NCBI GenBank assembly: GCA_009780755.1
Contig: WQZL01000070.1
Span: 1 to 11,221 of the forward strand
DNA: 11,221 nt
Reading direction: 5' to 3'
Source of the DNA: Promicromonosporaceae bacterium
GTDB taxonomy: Bacteria > Actinomycetota > Actinomycetes > Actinomycetales > Cellulomonadaceae
Positions 1 to 6,725 of the stretch are shown in pieces. The translations under genes and the position numbers were made by a program. The stretch's first letter is position 1, and each line of letters begins with the position of its first letter. The notes beneath the pieces were generated by a model. The model saw only the letters and a list, made by a program, of their open reading frames with translations. It was not told the origin of the DNA and ran no database searches.

Positions 1-1
1 G

Positions 2-241
2 CGACAAGCGATGGCGGCCTTCTTATTCCGCCTGGCCGGTGAGCCGGACTTCACCCCGCCAGCGCGGCCCACCTTCCGGGATGTACCGCTCGGCGGAGCG
101 TTCTTCCACGAGATCGAATGGCTGGCCTCCACCGGCATCACCGCTGGTTGGCCCGATGGCACGTTCCGCCCCGGACAGTCCATCGAGCGCCAGGCGATGG
201 CGGCATTTCTGTATCGCGCCGCCGCACAGGGTATCTTCTAA
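2..241 (+). CDS. C-terminal end of an SLH-domain surface protein (5' truncated by window edge)
   Basis: The frame is open from the left edge and stops with TAA at 239-241, so only the last 79 residues are visible. They contain the tail of one S-layer homology repeat (RQAMAAFLFR) and one complete repeat: an FRDV block, EIEWLASTGITAGW, PDGTFRP, and a closing RQAMAAFLYR, then a short AAAQGIF tail. Tandem SLH repeats at the C-terminus attach exported proteins to the cell wall. This wording of the repeat is common in Actinomycetales and Bifidobacteriales surface proteins and secreted hydrolases. The catalytic or adhesive part lies outside the window, so the actual function cannot be given. The internal ATG at 11 is not a real start, because the repeat continues upstream of it. 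No clear terminator is visible in the 69 bp before the next gene. Confidence 0.9.
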   Translation, partial: RQAMAAFLFRLAGEPDFTPPARPTFRDVPLGGAFFHEIEWLASTGITAGWPDGTFRPGQSIERQAMAAFLYRAAAQGIF

Positions 242-310
242 GAGGCACGTCGTTCTACGCCTCCGGGCGCACCCGCGTGCACCATAGCGGGCTGTCCCTC
301 AGGAGCGAGC

Positions 311-1549
311 ATGACCAAAAACAAGTACGTCAACGGCATCCTGCCGATGGTGCTGATTAACTTCGCCATCGGCTCGGTGTACTGCTGGACCCTGTTCCGC
401 GAAGCCATAGTCGAACACACCGGGTTCGGCGATGGGACGCTGGCCTGGGCATTCTCCATTGCCATCTTCTTCTTGGGCATGTCCGCGGCCTTCGGTGGGC
501 GCATCGTGGAGAAGAATCCCATCACCTCGGCGTGGCTGACCGCAGTGTTCTTCACCTCCGGCTGGGTGATTACCGGCTGGGGCATCCAGATCGCCAACAT
601 GGCCGTGGTGCTGCTCGGCTTCGGGGTTGTGCAGGGCTTGGGCCTGGGCCTGGGGTACCTGACCCCCATCAAGACCATGATGATCTGGCTTGGCAACAAG
701 AAGGGCTTCGCGGCGGGTCTGTCCATCGCGGCCTTCGGCCTGGCCGGGGTAATCGCCAACCCGATCATCGAGGTGCTGCTGAACTCGATGACGCCCTATC
801 AGGTGTTCTACCTGCTCGCCGCCATCTACGGCGTCGGCCTAGTGATCGCCGCGCTGCTGCTTTACCGCCCGCCATACGACGAACCCGACCCGGTTGCCGT
901 CGAGGAAAAGCTCAACGTCCGACAGGTGGTATTCGCGCCCAAGTTCATCTTCTTGTGGCTGGTGTTCTTCTTGAACATCACCGGCGGGTTGGCGCTTATC
1001 AGCCGCGAGAAGCAGATCTACATCTTCCGGGGTCTGGAGTTCGAAGGGTACCTGACGCTGGTGATGATTACCGCCGTGGCGAACCTGGCCGGGCGAATGA
1101 TTATGAGTTCGCTCCAAGACAAGCTGCGACTCAAACACACCCCGTATTACGCGATGGCCTTCGGCACCCTGGCAATGGCGGTCTTTGCCGCTATGGTGCC
1201 TCCCTCGGTGGGTACCGCGTTCGCGCTGGTCTTCGTGGTGCAGTTCATGTTCGGCTGCGGATTCGCCTGCATTCCCAACATCTTGCATCAGAACTGGGGC
1301 ATGAAGTACCTATCGACCGTTCACGGTCTAATCCTGAGCGCCTGGGCCATCGCCGGGCTGGCAGGCAACCAGATTTCCCGCTTTGTCATGGACAACTACG
1401 ATTTGCGCACCCTATTTACCGTACTCGCAGTGCTGTATGCCGTTGAGTCCATCGCCCTGCTTCTCTGGGTGCGGGCGCGCCGCCGCGACATCCACGCCCA
1501 CACGGTCTGCGCCTGTCACCCCCACGACACAGAAGCGGTTGTGGTTTAG
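311..1549 (+). CDS. MFS transporter, OFA (oxalate/formate antiporter-like) family
   Basis: This is a 412-residue integral membrane protein of the usual size for a 12-helix major facilitator. Hydrophobic segments run throughout, starting with GILPMVLINFAIGSVYCW, which is typical of the OFA branch. The intracellular loop between the halves carries the charged stretch around residues 190-205. The ATG at 311 is preceded by AGGAG (301-305) at 5 nt. The family moves small carboxylates such as oxalate, formate or lactate, but the substrate here is unknown. I see no lysine inside the segment that should be TM11, where the oxalate transporter OxlT has a key lysine, so oxalate should not be assumed. 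The cytosolic tail is unusual, being rich in His and Cys (HAHTVCACHPH). The gene converges on the LacI gene and the two overlap by 4 bp. There is no evidence that LacI controls it. Confidence 0.88.
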   Translation: MTKNKYVNGILPMVLINFAIGSVYCWTLFREAIVEHTGFGDGTLAWAFSIAIFFLGMSAAFGGRIVEKNPITSAWLTAVFFTSGWVITGWGIQIANMAVVLLGFGVVQGLGLGLGYLTPIKTMMIWLGNKKGFAAGLSIAAFGLAGVIANPIIEVLLNSMTPYQVFYLLAAIYGVGLVIAALLLYRPPYDEPDPVAVEEKLNVRQVVFAPKFIFLWLVFFLNITGGLALISREKQIYIFRGLEFEGYLTLVMITAVANLAGRMIMSSLQDKLRLKHTPYYAMAFGTLAMAVFAAMVPPSVGTAFALVFVVQFMFGCGFACIPNILHQNWGMKYLSTVHGLILSAWAIAGLAGNQISRFVMDNYDLRTLFTVLAVLYAVESIALLLWVRARRRDIHAHTVCACHPHDTEAVVV

Positions 1550-2550
1550 GCGGTATCGCGGACTATCAGCTTCGGGGCGATGATGCGCGGTTCGAAGGGG
1601 CTAGCCTTACCCGCCAACAGCTCAAGCAGGATAGACGTGGCTAGCTTCGCAGACTCCACGATGGGGTTAGACACGGTGGTCATCGGGGGAGTGGTATGCG
1701 CAGATAGTCCAAGGTTATCGAAGCCGACGAGCCGCAGATCCTCGGGCACCCGCAAGCCGTGAGAGTGCAGCACCCGCAAGGCGCCCTCGGCCATTACGTC
1801 AGAAGCCACAAACAACCCATCGAGATCATGGATGGCAAGAAGTTCAGCAGCTGCGGTGGCACCCCCGGCCGCGGTGAAGTCTGAGTAGGCGATGGCGTCT
1901 GCGGGCAGACCCGCCTCGATCAACGTATCACGCCAACCAAGGAGCCGATCTCCGCCGGAGGACAAGGCCAAGGAGCCGGTGATGGTGCCGATACGCCGAC
2001 AGCCCTGGTCGAGCAGGTGCTGCGTAGCCATGCGGGCGCCTGCGTAATTGTCCAGGTCGACATAGTGGCGGGGCTGGTCAGAGAAGGGGCGGCCAATGGC
2101 CACCGCCGGAATGCCGGTCCGGTCGAGAGCCTCCTCAATCAAGTGCCCCTCACGGTGGGAGGCCACCACCGCGCCGTCAACATGCCCGGCCCGCAGGTAT
2201 CGAGCGGCGCGAGCGGAGACCTCGGCATCACCGTTAAGCAGCACCACCAGTTGCAGATTGGTTCCGACAATGCCGTCGGCCACCCCGCGCACCAGGCCGG
2301 GCAGGAATGGGTCGGTGAGTTCCTTGGCGGAAGGCTCAGGTGCCACAAGGGCAATGGAATCGGTGCGCCGCGTCACCAGCGAACGGGCGGCCCGGTTTGG
2401 GGTGTAACCGAGCATTTTGACGGCGGCATCGACCGCCTGCTGCGCTTCCGGGGAGACCTTATCACCGCCATTTATGGCGCGAGAGGCCGTGGAGCGCGAG
2501 ACATCAGCCTCCCGGGCGACATCATCCAGGGTGGGGTTGCGGGTGTTCAT
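1546..2550 (-). CDS. LacI-family transcriptional repressor
   Basis: This is a 334-residue DNA-binding regulator of standard length. The N-terminus has the LacI helix-turn-helix and hinge: LDDVAREADVSRSTASRAING at about residues 8-28, then GYTPNRAARSLVTRRT leading into the core. Residues 65-334 are a periplasmic-binding-protein-like effector domain, with IGTITG, a GLFVASDVMAEGALRVL segment and LRLVGFDN. The ATG at 2550 has a GGAAG ribosome site 9 nt upstream, inside the end of the DUF2505 gene that overlaps it by 29 nt, so the pair is likely co-transcribed and translationally coupled. Its effector is probably a sugar or nucleoside, as for the family, but nothing in the window identifies it. 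No sugar catabolic genes are adjacent. Its stop codon TAA (1548-1546) overlaps the stop of the convergent MFS gene. Confidence 0.94.
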   Translation of the reverse strand: MNTRNPTLDDVAREADVSRSTASRAINGGDKVSPEAQQAVDAAVKMLGYTPNRAARSLVTRRTDSIALVAPEPSAKELTDPFLPGLVRGVADGIVGTNLQLVVLLNGDAEVSARAARYLRAGHVDGAVVASHREGHLIEEALDRTGIPAVAIGRPFSDQPRHYVDLDNYAGARMATQHLLDQGCRRIGTITGSLALSSGGDRLLGWRDTLIEAGLPADAIAYSDFTAAGGATAAAELLAIHDLDGLFVASDVMAEGALRVLHSHGLRVPEDLRLVGFDNLGLSAHTTPPMTTVSNPIVESAKLATSILLELLAGKASPFEPRIIAPKLIVRDTA

Positions 2551-3070
2551 CGGCGGGCGCTTCCTTGTTTGTGAGCCAGTGACGTCCGGCGGTTTCTTCC
2601 TGAGCGAGAGCGCGACGGAGGGTCTTGACGGCGGCTTCCTCGACCACCTGCCCGAAGAGGGGCAAGGTCACCTTGACCTCACCGGAGTACGTCTTACGGG
2701 CGCCGCCATCAGGTAGCGGATCAAGAGCCACGGTGCCGGTGATGCGGAGGGGGGCACCGACGATTTCGACGGCGACGGTACCGCGCCGGTGGGCGTGTCC
2801 GGCGACGGGGGCATCCCAAACCTCGGCCTGTCGAATTTCGACACTGTCCCCGATCAGGCCGCGCGCCTGCGCCGGAATCAGATCGGTGGGCAGGGTACGG
2901 CGAACGATGATGGTCATGCCGCCGCGCTCATCTAGGTCAACCTCGGCCTGGTCTACCGAAACAGCGTTGCTAACCTGCGCAGCCTGCCACCGCACAAATT
3001 TTGGATCGCTAAGCATGTCGATGACGACATCGACAGGGGCAGGGTATGTCTGTTCGACGATAAGCTGCAC
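2522..3070 (-). CDS. DUF2505 family protein (SRPBCC/START-like fold)
   Basis: This is a 182-residue cytosolic protein that I recognise as the actinobacterial DUF2505 family, a START/SRPBCC-like lipid- or ligand-binding fold of unknown function. Supporting features are the opening QLIVEQTYPAPVDVVIDMLSD, the KFVRWQAAQ segment and the later TGTVALDPLPDGGARKTY strand pair. I chose GTG at 3070 because GGAGA stands 4 nt upstream and the fold begins right there. An ATG at 3127 in the same frame would add 19 residues not expected for the family, would overlap the candidate promoter and has no ribosome site. The tail NKEAPADEHPQPHPG is encoded by the same DNA as the LacI start, with an overlap of 29 nt. 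It is probably the first gene of a two-gene operon with LacI. There is no signal peptide or membrane segment. Confidence 0.82.
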   Translation of the reverse strand: MQLIVEQTYPAPVDVVIDMLSDPKFVRWQAAQVSNAVSVDQAEVDLDERGGMTIIVRRTLPTDLIPAQARGLIGDSVEIRQAEVWDAPVAGHAHRRGTVAVEIVGAPLRITGTVALDPLPDGGARKTYSGEVKVTLPLFGQVVEEAAVKTLRRALAQEETAGRHWLTNKEAPADEHPQPHPG

Positions 3071-3105
3071 AGATTCTCCAATGGCTCTTTCAACGGTAAG
3101 ACACA

Positions 3106-3133
3106 AGTCTACCTCCCCGGAGTACACCGTGAA
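3106..3133 (-). promoter_or_regulatory. Candidate promoter of the DUF2505-lacI operon
   Basis: On the minus strand a TTCACG -35-like hexamer (3133-3128) and a TAGACT -10 (3111-3106) are separated by 16 bp, placing a start about 30 nt ahead of the GTG at 3070. The -35 overlaps the outermost half-site of the inverted repeat at 3130-3197, so binding there would be expected to affect this promoter. This is a pattern match only. Confidence 0.35.
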
Positions 3134-3197
3134 ATCGGTAATTAGGGCTGAAATCGGTTGGTCCCCCTACCGATTTCAGCCCGGATTACCGATCTCA
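3130..3197. repeat. Symmetrical four-site inverted repeat between DUF2505 and glyS
   Basis: The inner arms are perfect 14-bp inverted repeats: GGGCTGAAATCGGT (3145-3158) and its exact complement (3169-3182), around a 10-bp centre. The outer arms are TGAAATCGGTAAT (3130-3142) and its complement with one mismatch (3185-3197). The half-site TGAAATCGGT is therefore present four times, two in each orientation, with both same-orientation pairs exactly 19 bp apart and all four centred on 3163.5. It lies between two divergent genes. It could be a cooperative operator, or a cruciform or hairpin element. No T-run follows either arm, so an intrinsic terminator is unlikely. Confidence 0.85.
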
Positions 3198-3202
3198 GCC
3201 TT

Positions 3203-3208
3203 TAGACT
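3203..3208 (+). promoter_or_regulatory. Candidate -10 box for glyS
   Basis: TAGACT fits the actinobacterial TANNNT -10 and is identical to the hexamer proposed for the divergent operon. It would give a leader of about 50 nt before the glyS ribosome site. No convincing -35 is seen at 16-18 bp; that position is occupied by the right arm of the inverted repeat, so activation or another factor might be involved. This is weak support. Confidence 0.25.
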
Positions 3209-3264
3209 GGGGCATTGCCCGTCCGCCGGAAGCCATCGGCGGCCATACCCAGGAGTCACCCGCG

Positions 3265-4671
3265 ATGTCCCTTACCCCCTCCGCCCGCCTCGATGCCGTC
3301 GTCTCCCTGGCCAAACGACGCGGATTCGTCTTCCCCTGCGGTGAAATCTACGGCGGCACGCGTTCCGCCTGGGATTACGGCCCCCTTGGCGTCGAGTTGA
3401 AGGAGAACATCAAGCGGCAGTGGTGGCAGGCCATGACCCGCCGCGCCGACGTGGTCGGCCTCGACTCATCCGTGATCCTGCCCCGCGAGGTGTGGGTGGC
3501 TTCGGGTCATGTAGGCGTGTTCAACGACCCGCTGACCGAATGCCTGCAATGTCACAAGCGCTACCGCGTAGACCAGATGCAGGAGGCCGCCGCCGCGAAA
3601 GCCGCCAAGAAGGGCACCGAGATCAACCCGGACGACGTGTCCCTGGACACTCTGGCCTGTGAGGGCTGCGGCACCCGTGGCAAGTGGACCGCGCCACGCG
3701 AATTCAACATGATGCTAAAGACCACGCTTGGCCCCGTGGAGGACGAATCCGGCCTGCACTATCTGCGCCCCGAAACTGCGCAGGGCATCTTCGTCAACTT
3801 CGCCAACGTCGTCGGCGCTACGCGGCAAAAGCCGCCCTTTGGTATCGCCCAGATCGGAAAGAGTTTCCGTAACGAGATCACGCCCGGCAACTTCATCTTC
3901 CGCACGCGAGAGTTCGAGCAGATGGAACTCGAATATTTTGTGACGCCCGGCACGGATGAGCAATGGCACCAATACTGGATCGACGCCCGCCTCGACTGGT
4001 ATGCGGGCCTGGGGCTAGATCGCGACAACCTGCGCCTCTACGAACACCCCAAGGAGAAGCTGTCGCACTACTCGACCCGCACCGTAGACATCGAATACCG
4101 CTTCGGTTTTGCGGGCGGGGAGTGGGGGGAGCTGGAGGGCATCGCTAACCGTACCGACTTCGATCTTTCCACGCACTCGGAGAAGAGCGGCAAGGATCTT
4201 AGCTACCGCGATCCGGTGACGAATGAGAAGTATTACCCCTACGTGATCGAACCGTCTGCCGGGTTGACCCGCTCGCTGATGGCGTTCTTGGTCGAGGCGT
4301 ATCAGGAGGATGAGGCGCCCAACACCAAGGGCGGGGTGGACAAGCGCACCGTGCTACGTCTCGATGCGCGCCTGGCCCCGGTCAAGGTGGCGGTGCTGCC
4401 GCTGTCGAAGAGCGCCGACCTGCTGCCCGCCGCTGAGGCGCTGGCAACCGAGTTGCGGGGGCACTGGAACGTTGACTACGACGTTACTCAGGCCATTGGT
4501 AAGCGATACCGCCGCCAGGATGAGATCGGTACGCCGTTCTGCGTCACCGTTGACTTCGACACTCTCGAAGATCAGGCCGTGACCATCCGCCACCGCGACA
4601 CCATGACCCAAGAGCGCGTCGCCCTCGACCAAGTGGCACCGTACCTGGCCGCCCGCCTGCTCGGTGCCTGA
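3265..4671 (+). CDS. glyS: Glycine--tRNA ligase (single-chain, dimeric class II GlyRS)
   Basis: This enzyme charges tRNA-Gly with glycine at the cost of ATP, in the cytosol. The 468 residues are the usual length for the alpha2 bacterial/eukaryotic-type enzyme, not the alpha/beta form. Visible landmarks are YGGTRSAWDYGPLG near the N-terminus (29-42), a zinc-type pair CLQC (93-96) and CEGC (132-135), class II motif 2 starting at FRNEITPGN (201), the motif 2 strand MELEYF, the WGELEGIANRTDFD segment (287-300), motif 3 GLTRSLMAF (333-341), and a C-terminal anticodon-binding domain from about residue 370 (VKVAVLPLSK). ATG 3265 has AGGAG (3251-3255) 9 nt upstream. It has no T-box: the 5' region lacks the conserved TGGNACCGCG box. 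It is a core housekeeping gene. Its downstream neighbour dusB, often close to glyS in actinobacteria, is separated here by an accessory cassette. Confidence 0.97.
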   Translation: MSLTPSARLDAVVSLAKRRGFVFPCGEIYGGTRSAWDYGPLGVELKENIKRQWWQAMTRRADVVGLDSSVILPREVWVASGHVGVFNDPLTECLQCHKRYRVDQMQEAAAAKAAKKGTEINPDDVSLDTLACEGCGTRGKWTAPREFNMMLKTTLGPVEDESGLHYLRPETAQGIFVNFANVVGATRQKPPFGIAQIGKSFRNEITPGNFIFRTREFEQMELEYFVTPGTDEQWHQYWIDARLDWYAGLGLDRDNLRLYEHPKEKLSHYSTRTVDIEYRFGFAGGEWGELEGIANRTDFDLSTHSEKSGKDLSYRDPVTNEKYYPYVIEPSAGLTRSLMAFLVEAYQEDEAPNTKGGVDKRTVLRLDARLAPVKVAVLPLSKSADLLPAAEALATELRGHWNVDYDVTQAIGKRYRRQDEIGTPFCVTVDFDTLEDQAVTIRHRDTMTQERVALDQVAPYLAARLLGA

Positions 4672-4679
4672 CCCGGCGC

Positions 4680-4718
4680 GGGAAATTTCCCACATTGGAT
4701 GTAGGAATTTTCCTGCAT
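4680..4718. promoter_or_regulatory. Paired palindromes upstream of the AAA ATPase (operator-like)
   Basis: There is a perfect 12-bp palindrome GGGAAATTTCCC at 4680-4691. A second inverted repeat, ATGTAGGAA (4699-4707) and TTCCTGCAT (4710-4718), has one mismatch. Read as half-sites, TTTCCnnCAT-type sequence occurs at 4686-4695 (+), 4699-4708 (-) and 4709-4718 (+). The block ends 6 bp before the extended -10 of the ATPase promoter, a position suited to repression. No T-run follows, so it is not an evident glyS terminator. Confidence 0.5.
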
Positions 4719-4721
4719 CAC

Positions 4722-4730
4722 TGATACGCT
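4722..4730 (+). promoter_or_regulatory. Extended -10 promoter, leaderless-type, for the AAA ATPase
   Basis: TGA-TACGCT is an extended -10 (TGN-TANNNT), with the last base 7 nt before ATG 4738. That spacing would start transcription at or next to the A of the start codon. There is no Shine-Dalgarno sequence before this ATG, which agrees with a leaderless mRNA. Confidence 0.5.
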
Positions 4731-4737
4731 GTGCGCC

Positions 4738-5994
4738 ATGTTCTACGCGCGCGCGATCGAGTCCAGCCTCAAACCGAGTCCTATCCCGGTGGTGGTACTA
4801 GAAGGCGCCAGGGCCGTAGGCAAGACGGTTGTTGCGCAGCGGTTGGTTGAGGCGGGCATCTATGACGACTACGTCAACCTCGCTGACCCGCTTACTGCAC
4901 AGCTTGCCAGCATGGATACTCCGCATTGGCTGGCCTCTCTTCCAGAGCGGACGGTCATAGATGAGGCTCAGTTGCTCCCAGACTTGCCCCTCTATGTGAA
5001 GTTGCTTGTTGATCGGCCAGGCAGTAAACGAAGTTTGCTGTTGACCGGATCGGCAGCTCTGGGGCGAACTGGCCTTGGCGGTGCTGATCCGCTGACTGGA
5101 AGAGCTATCCGTCGTCGCATTTGGCCCATGACTCGATTTGAATTATTGAGCAAGCCCGAACGCATGTTGACGCTGATCGATGATTTGTTCTCGGGAGAGA
5201 TCGCCAGTCAACGTAATCATCCTCCGCTTGGGGTGGAGTCGCTGCTCCGTACGGGTGGTTTCCCTCGTTTGGCGATTGCGCAAGCCGATGAAGCAACAGT
5301 AGAGCGTTGGGTAGAGGGGGCAACAACCGGGTTGCTCACGGAACATGTGCTGCCGGATGAGCGGTTTGACGCCGGTTCGGCACGCCGTGTTTTAGACGGG
5401 TGTTTGCGAGAGCCTGGCGGCATCTTAAATCTTGCCTCTCTCGGGCAGCGTCTTGGAGCAGACCCGCGCACGGTTGATCGCTATCTTGATGTGCTGGAGC
5501 GACGGTTTTTGCTCCATCATTTGCCCAACTTGGCGCAGAACCTCGCGCGGCAGAATCGTGCCCGCGCGAAAATCCATGCAGTCGATACGGCCTTCGTGTC
5601 TGAGGCGATTCGGCGCGCTGATCCAGCAAAATCCGCCAGTCCCCATGTGCTGGGTAAGGTGTTCGAGACCTGGGTAGTAAACCAGTTGCTTCCTTGTTTG
5701 GAGGTCACTCATCGGGCCGTATCTGCCTTCTATTGGCGCGATGCCATCCGGGGAAAGAATAAGCCGGAGGGTCAGAAGCAAAATGAGGTTGACTTAGTGC
5801 TGATTGACGGCACCGGTGCCACGGTGGGCATTGAGGTGAAGATGTCATCCACATTCTCTTTGCACGATATTGGCGGCCTTCAGTCGCTTCGCAAGGCGCG
5901 AGGCATGGACTTCGGATACCTTATCTACACGGGCACCAAGACGATGCGGCTGGCCGAAAACATTTACGCCCTGCCGGTAGCGGCTCTCGGGTAG
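4738..5994 (+). CDS. AAA-family ATPase with C-terminal DUF4143 domain
   Basis: This is a 418-residue cytosolic protein of the widespread AAA_14/DUF4143 family. Residues 17-140 hold the ATPase: Walker A GARAVGKT (23-30), Walker B TVIDEAQ (72-78), and a sensor-like LLTGSA (101-106). Residues 190-330 are the helical DUF4143 region, and the C-terminus has D352 in NEVDLVLID and the E366-V-K368 pair in VGIEVKMS, a PD-(D/E)xK-nuclease-like arrangement seen across the family. The cellular role of this family is not established; it recurs in accessory regions. Lower GC and more T-ending codons (ttg, gtt, gat) than in glyS suggest it was acquired separately. ATG 4738 has no ribosome site and is probably leaderless. 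It carries its own operator-like promoter and is followed by a TA module with its own promoter, so the cassette may have moved as a unit. Confidence 0.9.
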   Translation: MFYARAIESSLKPSPIPVVVLEGARAVGKTVVAQRLVEAGIYDDYVNLADPLTAQLASMDTPHWLASLPERTVIDEAQLLPDLPLYVKLLVDRPGSKRSLLLTGSAALGRTGLGGADPLTGRAIRRRIWPMTRFELLSKPERMLTLIDDLFSGEIASQRNHPPLGVESLLRTGGFPRLAIAQADEATVERWVEGATTGLLTEHVLPDERFDAGSARRVLDGCLREPGGILNLASLGQRLGADPRTVDRYLDVLERRFLLHHLPNLAQNLARQNRARAKIHAVDTAFVSEAIRRADPAKSASPHVLGKVFETWVVNQLLPCLEVTHRAVSAFYWRDAIRGKNKPEGQKQNEVDLVLIDGTGATVGIEVKMSSTFSLHDIGGLQSLRKARGMDFGYLIYTGTKTMRLAENIYALPVAALG

Positions 5995-6016
5995 ACGAAC
6001 GGACGGAAACCCGCAG

Positions 6017-6105
6017 GTGGGTCACCAGGGCTTGGGTGGGTGACTGATAGGCGGTGGTACACTTTTGCTATGCCGACGACCTTGCCGAGAACACAGGTGA
6101 CCCAC
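6017..6105. promoter_or_regulatory. Repeated half-sites around the TA promoter
   Basis: GTGGGTCACC (6017-6026) and its exact complement GGTGACCCAC (6096-6105) flank the TA promoter and first codons. A one-mismatch copy, GTGGGTGAC (6036-6044), lies 19 bp downstream of the first in the same orientation. Flanking inverted sites are typical of TA modules repressed by their own antitoxin, so binding by the product of 6070-6330 is plausible but untested. Confidence 0.4.
6055..6063 (+). promoter_or_regulatory. Extended -10 promoter, leaderless-type, for the TA operon
   Basis: TGG-TACACT is an extended -10 ending 6 nt before ATG 6070, the distance expected when transcription begins at the start codon. 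No ribosome site precedes this ATG. It has the same architecture as the promoter at 4722-4730. Confidence 0.5.
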
Positions 6106-6330
6106 ACGCCGCGGGTGCAACATGCGCTTGAGGTGGCCAGACGTCGTTGGCCCGATGCGAACCCCTCCTCGTTGATTGCCGATGGATTCGCGGAGTGGGC
6201 ACAGCAGTTTGAGGCTGCTGAGGCAGAAAAGGCGCGCCTGCTTCGCGAGCGACGGCTTTCCGTCGCCGGGATGTTCACGGGGGTATACCAGCCTGGCTAC
6301 ATCGAAGAGGTACGGGAGGGGTGGGAGTGA
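6070..6330 (+). CDS. Antitoxin of a type II (VapBC-like) module
   Basis: This is a small 86-residue protein directly upstream of, and overlapping by 4 nt, a PIN-domain toxin, which is the main reason for the call. The N-terminal half (PRTQVTHTPRVQHALEVARRR, then a second helix SSLIADGFAEWAQQ) looks like a strand-helix-helix DNA-binding unit of the ribbon-helix-helix type. The C-terminal part contains a charged helix (EAAEAEKARLLRERR) and LSVAGMFTGVYQPGYIEEV, a likely toxin-wrapping tail. I cannot assign it to a named antitoxin family with certainty. ATG 6070 was preferred over an in-frame GTG at 6040 because the extended -10 ends at 6063, so a transcript from it would begin at 6070. It probably neutralises the toxin and autoregulates the operon. 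Confidence 0.75.
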   Translation: MPTTLPRTQVTHTPRVQHALEVARRRWPDANPSSLIADGFAEWAQQFEAAEAEKARLLRERRLSVAGMFTGVYQPGYIEEVREGWE

Positions 6331-6725
6331 TCGTCCTTGACGCGTCGGTGGTAATCGCCTACTTAGAAACCACCGATCCCCACCACGAAGCGGCTGTTAG
6401 GTTCATGGCTGCGGTAATCGAAGAGTTGGCGATCTCCTCGGTAACCTTGGCGGAAGTGCTGGTTGGACGGATTGACGACGGAACAGAGCGTCAGGTACGT
6501 GATGCGATCACCGAGGTGATGGCTGTGCAGGTGCTGGTGAACGCCGACGATGAGTGGCCGCTGGATTTGGCGCGGGCCAAGGCCAAATTTCGGTTGCGGA
6601 TGCCGGATGCCATTGTCCTGGCTTCGGCGATGCGCGCGGGCGGAACGGTCGCCACCTTTGACAAGCGCCTGCGAACAGCTGCCTCCGCCGCAGGGTGCCT
6701 TGCTGAAGAAAATGGCCTGTGGTGA
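6327..6725 (+). CDS. vapC: PIN-domain ribonuclease toxin (VapC-like)
   Basis: This is a 132-residue PIN-domain protein of standard VapC length. All four expected acidic residues are visible: D5 in VLDASVVIAYLE, E43 in TLAEVL, D94 in RMPDAIVLASA, and D112 in TFDKRL. The family cuts RNA, often tRNA or rRNA, in a Mg-dependent way and is held in check by the cognate antitoxin. I place the start at GTG 6327, forming a GTGA overlap with the antitoxin stop and 6 nt after GGGAGGG (6314-6320). The GTG at 6321 sits directly against that ribosome site and would add only Met-Gly. Its TGA (6723-6725) overlaps the dusB start. The RNA target is unknown. Confidence 0.92.
   Translation: MIVLDASVVIAYLETTDPHHEAAVRFMAAVIEELAISSVTLAEVLVGRIDDGTERQVRDAITEVMAVQVLVNADDEWPLDLARAKAKFRLRMPDAIVLASAMRAGGTVATFDKRLRTAASAAGCLAEENGLW

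Noticed and set aside
532..1446. 304-codon plus-strand frame inside the MFS gene
   Set aside because: It is Arg/Gly/Pro-rich with no motif and overlaps a well-supported membrane protein in another frame.
311..1549. Specific assignment of the transporter to oxalate/formate exchange
   Set aside because: The OxlT-type lysine is not apparent in TM11, and no oxalate metabolism genes are nearby. Only the family name is supported.
3198..3264. T-box or other riboswitch in the glyS leader
   Set aside because: No conserved TGGNACCGCG T-box sequence or long structured leader is present. The strong symmetry lies upstream, in double-strand operator form.
2625..3344. 239-codon plus-strand frame opposite DUF2505 and running into glyS
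   Set aside because: It is a Ser/Thr/Arg-rich shadow of DUF2505, overlaps the glyS start and has no recognisable domain.
4680..4691. GGGAAATTTCCC as the glyS terminator
   Set aside because: It has no loop and no following T-run. Its place next to an extended -10 fits an operator better.
6040..6069. GTG 6040 as the antitoxin start
   Set aside because: It lies upstream of the -10 element at 6055-6063, so a transcript from that promoter would not include it.
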